This document shows, piece by piece, positions 38,901 through 50,000 of a stretch of 64,000 bases of DNA. The stretch is from Ctenosaura bakeri. Lineage: Eukaryota > Chordata > Lepidosauria > Squamata > Iguanidae. The translations under genes and the position numbers were made by a program. Under the pieces are notes generated by a model, which searched no databases, was not told where the DNA came from, and saw nothing but the letters and a program-made list of their open reading frames with translations. Position 1 is the first letter of the stretch, and each line of letters starts with the position of its first letter. The stretch spans positions 372,001 to 436,000 of the forward strand of contig CAOLHI010001823.1 of the NCBI GenBank assembly GCA_948474755.1. Direction: 5' to 3'.

Positions 38901-41900
38901 TAAAGGCTGGAATATACATCCCAGCAGCGCATGGTGTCATTTTCCAGCCTCACATGGTGGCGTATGGTGGGATGTGGCATTCCCAGCCTCACACTACCAG
39001 GAATGATCATTCCAAGAAGGCTGAAGGAGCAATCCACTACTGGATGGGTTAACCCCTCACGTCAGCATCTCAAGGCAGGAGAAGAACATTCTTTACAGTT
39101 ACAACTGTTAATCCATTGACCCTACCTAAGTTTTTTCTTCTCCTGTCTTGCCAGCAGTTAGAGGTTTTAATCTCTTTGATATTTAGCAGGTTAAAGAAGG
39201 GTTAGACTTAATATTTTTGAATAGTACAATGAAGTTAGTGATAGAAGAAGGAAAGAAACGGAAGGAAATGTTGGAACATGAGGAGTGTTATCCACAGTTA
39301 GAGAAGCGGTGACAAGAAATTATTGAAAGCAGTAATGCTCAGATCTTGGTGGGTGAGCCTCAGAAAGAGCTTAAAGGAGCAGATATGGAATTGGGTTGAC
39401 CTCAAACCGCTGGCAAGGCAGGAGAAGAAAAAACTGAGGTGGGATCAATGGATTAATGGTTGTAACTGTAAAGAATGTTCTTCTCCTGCTTCAAGATGCT
39501 GGTGCAAGGGGTTAACCCATCCAGTAGTAAATTGCTCCAAAGCCTTCCTGAGAATGAGTCAGTACTGACAAATTTCCAGTTCTAACAGCTGAGTCAGATG
39601 CAGGTCTTTTGGGTCCTCCATTGCACCGGAGTCTTGCAAAGACTTAGTGACAGTGAGACAGATCAAGGAACAAGAGGCAACTGGAGTAGAAGAGGATTGT
39701 GGAACAGAACCATGTTCCAAATCTGATGGCTTGTTGGAAGCTGATAAGACTTGCTTGTAAAAGAGCACCTTCAGATGAGACAAACCACTTGAGGGGTCAT
39801 TACTTAACAATGGGTGCACAACCAACATTGTGGCCTTTCCTTAATAAACAGTGCAAATGCCCATTCTTCCCAGGGATCTTAGCCTTGCAAGAAGCACACT
39901 TTTTAAACAAACCAGAGGGCACCATAAACTCCTGGGGTCAAATTGCTACTGAAGATTCGCTAAGTCAAAAATGCAGCCAAAAAAGCAGTCTGAGTCAAGC
40001 CAAGAAATGGAGACTGAAAGGCAGAATAAACTGGGATCTCAAGACAGTAAGTCAAAATGCAGTCCAAGAATCAAAGCCAGAAAGAAAATAGGAAGGAAGT
40101 GATACAATTCATAGAATCATAGAACCATAGAATCATAGAACCATAGAGTTGGAAGAGACCCCAGGGGCCATTGAGTCCAAACCCCTGCTATGCAGCAACA
40201 CCCATCAAAGCATTCCCAATAGATGGCCATCCAGCCTCTGCTTAAAAACCTCCAAAGAAGGAGACTCAACCAAACTCCGAGGCAGCATAGTCCATTGCCG
40301 GACAGCTCTGACCGTCAGGAAGTTCTTCTTGAGGTTCATGTGGAATCTCCTTTCCTTCAGCTTGAATCCATTGTTCCTTGTCCTAGTCTCTGGAGCGGTA
40401 GAGAACAAGCCTGCTCCCTCCTCAACATGACAACTCTTCAAATATTTAAACATGGCTACCATGTCCCCTCTTAACCTTCTCTTCTGCAGACTAAACATAC
40501 TCAGCTCCCTAAGCCATACTGCATAGGGCATGGCTTCCAGACCCTTCACCATTTTGGTCGCCCTCCTCTGGACATGTTCTAGCTTGTCGATATCCTTCTT
40601 GAATTGAGGTGACCAGAACTGGACACAGTATTCCAAATGAGGCCTAACCAATGTAGAATAGAGTGGTACCATTACCTCCCTCGATCTAGACACCATACTC
40701 CTATTGATGCAACCAAGAATCGCATTGGGTTTCTTGGCTGCCGCGTCACACTGCTGACTCATGTTCAGCTTGTGATCTACCAAGACTCCTAGATCCTTTT
40801 CACACATACTGCTATCCAGCCACACGTCCCCCATCCTATACTTGTGACTTTCATTTTTTCTGCCCAAGTGCAGGACCCTACATTTCTCTCTGTTGAAATT
40901 CATTTTGTTAGTTTTGACCCAGCTCTCCAATCTGTCAAGGTCGTATTGAAATTTGTTCCTGTCCTCTGGTGTGTTAGCAACCCCTCCCAGTTTGGTATCA
41001 TCTGCAAATTTGATCAGCATGCCCTCCACTACTTCATCCAAGTCATTGATGAAGATGTTGAATACCACTGGGCCCAGGATAGAACCCTGTGGCACCCCAC
41101 TAATCACTTCTCTCCAGGATGAAAAGCAGCCATTGGTGATCACCCTTTGGGTGTGGTCGGTCAACCAATTACAAATCCAACTAACAGTAGCCCTGTCCAG
41201 CTCACATTTTACTAGCTTCTTTGCAAGAATGTCATGTGGAACTTTGTCAAAGGTCTTACTGAGGTCAAGATATGCTCCATCTACAGCATTCCCTTTGTCT
41301 ATCAAGCTTGTAACCCTATCATAAAAAGAGACAGGATTAGTCTGGCATGACTTATTTCTGAGAAATCCATGCTGGCTTTTAGTGATTTAAAGACAATTCA
41401 CCAACAGTTCTCTTGATGTTGCTGCAGCAGATGAAAAGGAAGTGAGGGTTTGAGTGTGAATCAGGCTAGTCACATGGACCAAGGGAGGACAGGTTACTAC
41501 CAAAACACTTACATATCAGCTTTAGAAGATTCCTAATGATGCACAGAGAAGGTACAGTAGACTCCATTTGTGTGAGTCACAGAGACTACGAAGAACAACA
41601 TTCTGTTCACAACATCATTTGCTTCTGAGAAGCCCATCAGCATGACTTTATTCAACTGCATCCTCCAGCTCCTGCTCCTCAGGAACTGATATATATAGAG
41701 GCAGAGTGTCCCTAGTACTAGAGGGAATACATACCCATCATGACTAATAGATACTGTGATTATCCCATCCTCAATGAATTTGCTTGATCACTTCTTTAAA
41801 GCTATCCAAACTGGCAGTTATCACTACACCTAATGGTAGCAAATTCCACAGTCACAGTACAACAGTATAACTTTGCATCTGAGAAGGTGTGTATATACAT

Positions 41901-44900
41901 CCTACTCTTTTTTAAGTTCTAAATTGTGATGTCATGACCAATGTACTTTAATGTGATCCAGAAATGTGGGGAAGATAGGATTTTCTACCCATCCAATACT
42001 ATGAAGCAGTATTTCATGCAGTGTAGACTGCATATGCACCAATTTCTTACTTCCGCCATATGTTCAGGTCAAAAGAAATAGAGTGGACCATACATAAATC
42101 ATTATCAGAGGATTCATCCACAGGATGAAAAAGGCTGAAGACAGAATGAAGAGGGGTCTGACACAGAGAACAGTATACAGTACAAAAGCATTGGATCTGT
42201 TTCATGACACAGGTAGTCCCACATTTAAAACTGCCCTACTGAAAATGTCAGCTGTTATCCCTATCAATAACTTCTATAAAGATTCACTTTCAACATTTGG
42301 ATGTATCACAAATGGCTTGTCTTTTGAAATTATCACCGCTCCTTGACACTGAGAACTTATGGTCCCACCTTCATCACCAAGCCTGTGCTCCTTCAATTTT
42401 GTGCTATTTTTCCATGGCCTACCCTTCCCAATACTTGGTTCAGTATGTATGATATTACGATCTTCATCGAATCTCCAACCCCAGCCTGAACCAACAGCAA
42501 GCTCACCTTGTCTGACATGAGTGTGGAAATGGAACGCCCAATCTCATGGTAGTCCATGTTGGCCTGGCTTGGCCCCAGCAAGACAAAGATGAAGCGGACA
42601 GGAACTGGAACCTCCAGGACTGACTCCAAGAACACAGCCTCATTTAAACGGACAAAAGCCATTGTTGGTTGTTCAAGGAATTGAACACAACCTACCAGAA
42701 GAAAGATTAAATAACGTGGATTAGCATGAAAGCTATGTGTCTGGTCACAAGATGCACAGTCCAGAATTAGGAAATCTTGGCAAGAAGATACACTTTGGCA
42801 CATTCAGATGTATATTTTTCACAACAGTGCCTTTATTACCATGTCTCTTGATAATCCAGGATAGTAGTGAGTATGTGTGACACACGAAAAGCACCTGGTT
42901 ATGAAGAGTTTTAATTACTTTCCCCTAATTTTGTAGGAGAGATGAGACCAACTGTAACTGAAAGTGGAAATCTCAGTTAATGAGTTAACTTTATTCTGAC
43001 CTGAAATCACCTCAACAAGGACAAGCATCAAATCCAGAAACCTCTCTATGGGTTCCCTCCATCCATATCACAGCTGAGAATGAGAAGCATCTACCTGAAC
43101 CAGCTTGAAGGACTGACTGTGTCAAAAATCTTTGGTAGGCCTAGAAATCCTAAGAAAGTTTCAGATAAGTTTTATAGTTGAGGTATAATGGCTGATGATC
43201 TATACAGAAGTCGAGAATAGTGGTAGGTGCCAACTTATATTCCCCACCACTCCACCCTAGTGGGTTGCAGCACCAACCAAAAGTTACTTCCAGTTCGCAG
43301 TTCTGTTTTTTTGGTTCCTCTATATTTACTGTGTTCGTGTGTTAGTGGAAGCGGATATGACAAGGGTGTACCACCATTTTAGCAGCAGTGTGTTGCTGCT
43401 TTCTACCCCAAACATTGCCTGGATTCTTTAAAACAGAATGGGGTTGCAACAGGTGGGAATTCCTAGGATCCTGTTTCATAAAAAACAAAAAGTAAAAGAT
43501 ATACATGGTCCAATGGCCTCACTTTTCCCACCTGTGGTCTACAGGATTTGGAGGAGGGCTGCTATAATGGTGGAACACAAGATACAACACTGTCAGTACA
43601 CATGTGCCAGCAGAACACTTTGGAAGCACTTGCCACGTTTGCTCTTCTACCTCTGCTGTGACTGCTTTGGGTCAGGTATTCAACAGGTGAGTAGGGCCAT
43701 ATTTTCTTCTTCCTCCTAGTGGGTTCCAAACTCCCATCTTTTGATTCCTCAACTTCATGGCCTATTTCATTACTTTATTAAAGTATTTATTAATTTTCCT
43801 TCTGCCAACCAGGGTTCCTATGTGATGGGTGCTATTGCCAGTATTTGGATGTACTTCCCCTTACTATATATTATGACTACACACATACACTTTGGAGACA
43901 CATACACTTTGGAGACCTACCAAAAACAGGTAAAAACAGGCTAGAGCAGGTCTTGAAATTTTATTTCAGAAGGGCTGTTTGTGCTGTCAGCACATACACA
44001 CACCCTAGAGCTAAGTGGGTGCTGTGTTATATGGGCTTTCTTTCCTTCACTTGATGTATTTATTTCAATGCATTGCCTGTCAGCAGCTTAAGAAAATTCA
44101 GACCTCTGCCTTGATGGATGCCTGGAGAATGGCAATAGCAGGGTTGCTACTGGCTATACCACTGGGTTGCAATCCTGTTGTGTTATATGATGTTCTGGGA
44201 GTATGTGGTATTGACCTGAGTGCATCTTTCCTACAAGTACAAGCAATATGAGGATGTCGTCACTAGGATGTCGTCACCTGACTGGTGGACTCTGGTAGTG
44301 TTTCTGTGGATGCTGAGACTGTGCTATTATGTCCCCCCCTCGCCCCACATTCTAGGGATTTTCTGGTTGTATGTTTTACAGGAGGAGTCAACATAGAATA
44401 TGACAGCCATTCTGCCAGCTACATCCCTTCTCTTCTCATTTCCAGGACATCTGGTGTATAGGGTGGCTCTGATATGTATGTCTTTTTTGAAAACAAAGTT
44501 CCAGCAAAACTCTACAGTTTCTGGATGGGGCAATTTTTCTTCACAGGGAAGAACTACAACCTGCCAGCTCTTTAGCTGCTTTGCAGAGGCCTGGTAAAAC
44601 ATGTATATGAAAAATAATGTAGAGCAGGAATGTAGGTTAGAAAGACCATTTCTGTACTATACTGTAATAGTCCTATTATTCCATTTTCAACATTATGTGG
44701 AATTCTGGGGTTTGTAATTTACTGAGGCCAAAGAGCTCTCTGGCTGAGAATTCTAAATGACGCTCTCTAAACTGCAAACCCCAGGATTCCATAGGATGTT
44801 GAAAGTGGAATAATAACATTATAACAGTGTAGTGCAGAAATGGCCAAAAACATAAAAAATCAAGCAGATAAGTAAATAGGCCTGAGGGACAAACCTGACG

Positions 44901-47008
44901 TTGCAGAACTGAGAACAGCAATGGGAAAAATTGGGCTGTTAGGAATACCACATAAATCTTGATTCAACAAGCCCTACTTAAGTCCTCTCTATTAGAATTT
45001 GGCTTATGATTTCTTACCAACAAGTACCACAGTGGCCTCAGCATCATCTGGAATCTTCTCCATCAACTTAACATATTTGCCACGATGTACCTCATTGCTG
45101 TGAAGATGCATGTTTTTCTGTCTCAACAAGAAAGATTCTCATTAGTTAAGCTATTTCCTTATGATGACATTTACACTCCTCACACCACTGAAGTGTTGCT
45201 TGGCTTTGCTGGATGAATGTTTCATAAAACACAAAAAATGCAGTCTGGTCACTGAGGTCCCACACTCTTTTGTCTCCTGCTGTCACTCATTTAAGGGCAT
45301 TTTAGATGCTAGTATGTTTTGCAACAATATCCCCACACAGATTCATTTGCTCACTTATTTATTCATTTATCCATTCTTAAGCCATGCAGAGTTTCACAAA
45401 TACCTCCCATATCCACAGACATATATTAGTTAAGGAAGGCCATTTTCGCACAACAGGGGAGGAGCGGTTCACCAAGTGTCAAGAGTGGTTTTTTTTATTC
45501 CAATTCAAAAACTGTGCTGTCTGCACACACCCCATTAACATTGTACTACCTTGGAGAAAAGTGGTTCCTGCATCCGCAATAGCAAGTACCTGGTCACTCC
45601 CATTCCTCTCCCTCACCCTGGCTTGCCAACTCCAAACTGGTCCTTAACTTGTCAAAGCTGTCAAATTAATCTGTCAAAAGATTGCTACTTTGCAAAGTGA
45701 AAGTTAAGACTGTGGCAAAGTGAAAGTTAAGACTGCAAAGCAAAGGCTATCAAGGCAGCCTGAATGAGAAACGAACGAGAAACAATGTTGCAGTATGTTC
45801 GCTGATGTGAGAAATTAGCAATCTATTAGCACTCTCTTCCTACTGTCCATTTAACACCTGGAAAACAGCCTGTCCTTTGACCAGTGGAGAGAGATAGGGA
45901 TGGAAATGACAGCCTGGAAATGCCTCTAGCCAGCAACTTCTCCCCTTTGACTCGATGTCACAGCTCTGCATGTGGGGGAAAATGAAGCAGAATTGGCTTG
46001 GGAGATTTACATTGGAGTTTTTCTGGTTTTACAATACAGTGGTTTCTCATCACATTGAACCGTGCTAGGAGCTGAAAGCATGAAGAACCATGAGGGAAAC
46101 TACAAAGCCAAACCAGTTCAACGTGCAGATGGGAGGATGAGAATTCGAGGCAACTCCGGTGTATTGACCTTGTGTGGAAATGGCCAAAGCCTCTGACAAA
46201 GAATCTCCTTTCAACAAAGTCTTTTTACACCTGCCTAGCTCCCAGCTTTTCCTCCTTGGCTTCTGTCTAGCTGGTTTTTTTTTTTTTAGCAGTACCACTA
46301 CTGGGAGACTGATGAGGGAGGACTGGAGAAGCCAGGCTTTTGGTGCAGCACATCTGTAGTAAACAATGCAACAAATCTTCAGCTCGGAAAGAATGGGATT
46401 CTGTTTTAGCCAATCCTACTTTAGCCACGTGTGCCTGACTACAACAGGGGAGGTAAGAATATGTTGTCTCCATAAATCCTTACTGTGCATGGACAGCAAA
46501 ACAGAAAGAAAAGAGCAAAGCAGATAAGTTTGCCTCACCAACTACTTGCAGCACATTAAAGTAGCACAGATGTGTAGGTCTGGCCACCAGAATAGAAATC
46601 AGATAAAAGTGGAGGCTGGTGAAAGAAAAAAAAATCAGCCTTGGATGCATTTTGAAGAAGTGCTCTCTGTGTGTATGTGCCTGCACATGCACCTTCAAGT
46701 TGCCTGTTAACTTATGATGACTCCATAAATTTCATAGGGTTTTCTTAGGCTAGGAATACTCAGAAGTGGTTTTGCCAGTTCCTTCCTTTTAAATACAGCC
46801 TACCACACCTGGTAGTTGTTGTACCAAGTACTAACCAGGGCTACCCCGTTTAGCTTCCAAGATCAGACAGATTCTGTTACCTTTAGAATCTATAGGAAGT
46901 TTAAAATGTTTTTGTCTACCTAGGCAAGGCTTTCTTCCACGGTGATTTCATTTGACATGTGCATATGGTTAGTTTGGAAACAAAAGTTTGCTGAAATCTG
47001 TTCAACTG

Positions 47009-47048
<40 letters not shown>

Positions 47049-50000
47049 TATAGGAACCTATCTCCATTCTTTCCATGTTATTTGTGTCTCTGGTACCAAA
47101 TTTTCTGTTAAAGAAGTAATGCCCAGGAACACATCTACTTCATGAACTGAGGTATACTTGCATTTCCTGTCATCTCTTCAGTGCTGCAGTTTCTTTGACT
47201 TCTCTTTGTTCTCTGTCCGTAATTAGGAGAAGTAGGGTAAGTTATAGAGACATTCAAAATGTGTGGAACTGTTTAATTTGCACAATTTAAAGAACTTAGC
47301 ATTTTCCGCAGAGGTTGGACATTTGTTTTTCCTTTAACACAGTGCACACATGGCTCGGTTAACAATGAAGTTTTTTTTAAAAAAAGAATTAAATCATGCT
47401 CAGGTTTATACTGCTATGCAGTCCCAATTGCTGCTTCTCACTCACCTCTCTGAAGTCAGGGTCATGGATTCTGGGCTCTGTCATCTCAATGCGCTCTTCC
47501 CCCATCAATGGCATGCAAGTGTCAACTGTGTGGTTATGGTTGTGGTGGTGGTTTCCAACCATAGAATTCATGCTGGAGTTGGAATGGTTCCGGGGGAAGA
47601 ATGCCTCCTTCTCATCATTGGGGTGACTAAAGAAAGAACATGGCTATTTAAGGAGCTATGCTTTGGATGGATTTCTTTCACAACAGGTTAGCACATGTCT
47701 GGGGAAGTTCCCTATTCAAGCAGCTGCCCAGAGCCTAACTAAGGAAAAAATAAAATAAAATAAATAATACCTTTCTCACTGAAACACTATTCATTTTTCC
47801 TGTGTTCAAAGCAATAAATCATCTAACTCCCAGTACCTTATCCCCACTTCCCTACCCCAAATCCCTGGCCTCACTGCATGCATATCTCTCAGGCTCTTCT
47901 ACGAGCTTCACATATACATCCATTTTTACCTGTCCTAGGAAACCACCACCTCTTTACCTCCTCAGTTCTGAAGACAATCCCAAGAACCTCTTCAATCTTG
48001 CACTGAAAAGGTCTCTTGTTCTTACTTTTCCTCCTACCTTGTAAGAACAGTATAAGGAAATCTAAAGCTCAAAATCAGCTGAGACTGGCTAGGGAAGTAG
48101 GAAATAACAGAAAGGATTTTTTTTTTCAAATATTTTTTCAAACATTTCAAATAGATTATATAGGAGTCTGTTTGCAAGTATCTTGATGACAATGCAGTGA
48201 TTACTGGGAGCCAGCAAAGGTTTGTCAAGAACAAATCCTGCCAAACAAATCTTATTATCTTTTGGGGACTGGGTCACTAATTTAGTAGATGGTGGGAATG
48301 CTGTGGATCACATTTATCTGGATTTCAGCAAAGCATTCAATAAGGTCCCTCATAATATTTTGATTAGCAAACTGACCAAATATGGAATAGATGGAAACTC
48401 TATCCAACAGATACATAATTGGTTGGAAAACTGTACTCAAAGAGTTTTCATCAGTGGCTGTACTTCAGACTGGAAGGAGGTCTCAAGTGGAGTGCCACAG
48501 AATTTTGTCCTAGGGCCAACTCTCTTGAATATTTTTATCAATGATTTAGATGATGCGGTGGAGGGAATCCTTATTAGATTTGTGAATGATACAAAACTGG
48601 AAGAGGTAGCTAACACATTGGAAGACAGAAACAGAATTCAAAAGGACCTTGATAAACTAATTTAGCTAAAATTAACAAAATGAAATTCAACAAAGATAAA
48701 TGCAAAATTCTACATTTAGGACACAAAAATCAAATGCACAGGTATAGGATGGGGGATACTCGGCTCAGTAGTACTGCATGTGAAAAGCACCTTGAAATTA
48801 TTGTGGATCATAAGTTGAACATGAGCTAGAAAAGTGATGCTGCAGCAAAGAAGGCAAAAGCTATCTTAGGCCATTTCTGCACGAGGTGAGGGAATCGCTC
48901 CGTGCCATTACTCACCAGATCTTCTGGCTCCTCAGTCCGGTAGAGGGTGAATCGGAGCAGTGCGTGGTCTTAGATCCGCACTGCTCCAGCTTCCAAAATG
49001 GCGGCTTCCGGCTTCCAAAATGGTGGCTTCCGGCTGGTCGTGGGTCCTGACCAACTGCAAAGCTCACCACTCCTAAAGCCCGCCCTCCACAGATCGCAGG
49101 CTTGCATTGGTGTGAGCCTGCGAATCTGCACAAGGGAGTAGGAATGCAATGGCGCATTCCAGGAAAATAAAGACCTGTTTTTTGTGGTCTTTAGAAAACA
49201 TGCTGGAGGACCACTTGGGGCCGTTTTGAGCGGACTGAGGTGCAGATCTCCGGTAAGTAGTTTGCTCCTAGTCCGCTCCAAGGTGCAGACGTCCTCCATG
49301 GAGGACGCACTGCACCGTTTTAATTCCCCCGTGCAGAAAAAGCCTTAGCTTGCCTTAATAGAACCTAGTTTCCAAATCAAGGGAAATAATAGCCCCACTA
49401 TATTCTGTGCTGTTCACGCCTTATCTGGAGTACTGCATTCTGTTCTGGGTGCCTAATTTCAAAAAAGGATACAGACAAGTTGGAGCGGGTTTAGAGAAGG
49501 CAATTAAGATAATAGGATGGAGAACAAAACATATTAGAGATTGCAGGAGCTAGGCATGTTCACCTTGGTGAAGAGAAGACTGAAGGGTGACACGATTGCA
49601 CTCATTAAATTTGTCAATGGCTGCCACAGAGAGGAAGAGGAAAGTTGCTTCAGAAAGTAGAACTAGGTCTAATGTTTTAAGTTACAGGAGGACATTAGAA
49701 AGAACTTACTGACAGTAAGAGTAGTTCAGCAATGGAACCAATTGCCTAGAGGAACGGTGAGATCACCTTCTCTGGGTGTCTTCAAAAAAGAGGCTAGACA
49801 GCTACCTGCTGGGAATACTCTCTCTGGAGAGCTTATACTGAGCAGGAGACTGGTGCTAATGGCCTATGGGGCCAATTCCAGCTCTACAATTCCATGACTT
49901 TCTGTGGTCTACGATCTATGATTCCTGGACATCTGTGTGTCCTCTAGGGATCATTACTTGATACCATATCACTCTGAACAGCAGTTCCCCATTCACATGT

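Larger units (their letters stand above)
34053..38993 (+). mobile_element. Ty3/gypsy-like LTR retrotransposon, internally deleted
   Basis: Two LTRs of 857 and 878 bases, near-identical by eye, start TGTGATAATG and end CCTCACA. They are flanked by a 5-base duplication, CTACC. After the left LTR a TGG-starting primer-site candidate (TGGTGGCAGCGGTGGG) follows; before the right LTR lies a purine-rich tract (GAGATTTGGGGGG). Inside are a gag remnant with a zinc knuckle, an integrase start, then reverse transcriptase thumb and RNase H. Protease and the RT palm are missing, so it is not autonomous. The insertion lies within the DIRS element, in the intron of SLC4A3. Confidence 0.9.
30355..41605 (-). 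mobile_element. DIRS-type tyrosine-recombinase retroelement, copy B, with nested insertions
   Basis: Inverted terminal repeats of roughly 200 bases bound it: left from GGACAGGTTGCTTACCTGTA at 30355 to about 30590, right about 41393-41605. They share GTGCATCATT, CTCCCTTG and CATGTGACNAG blocks in opposite orientation. On the - strand the order is: gag-like pieces ([16 protein letters not shown] near 39900-39850; [20 protein letters not shown] near 32600; [20 protein letters not shown] near 32300), an RNase H piece ([17 protein letters not shown] near 31980), and a tyrosine recombinase C-terminus (30745-31170). No reverse transcriptase motifs were found between gag and RNase H. A gypsy LTR element (34053-38993) and a CR1 (40111-41392) were inserted later. 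Confidence 0.82.

Noticed and set aside
40103..40145. Short regularly repeated ATAGAATCATAG units as a possible CRISPR-like array
   Set aside because: They are the standard 3' terminal repeats of CR1; there are no spacers and the genome is vertebrate.
43438..44251. Short + strand frames in an SLC4A3 intron
   Set aside because: No homology recognised, no consistent splice sites and no coding bias seen.
46820..46870. 5S rRNA gene
   Set aside because: Only an internal portion of 5S, mutated and fused to a SINE body, so it is a SINE head and not a functional rRNA gene.
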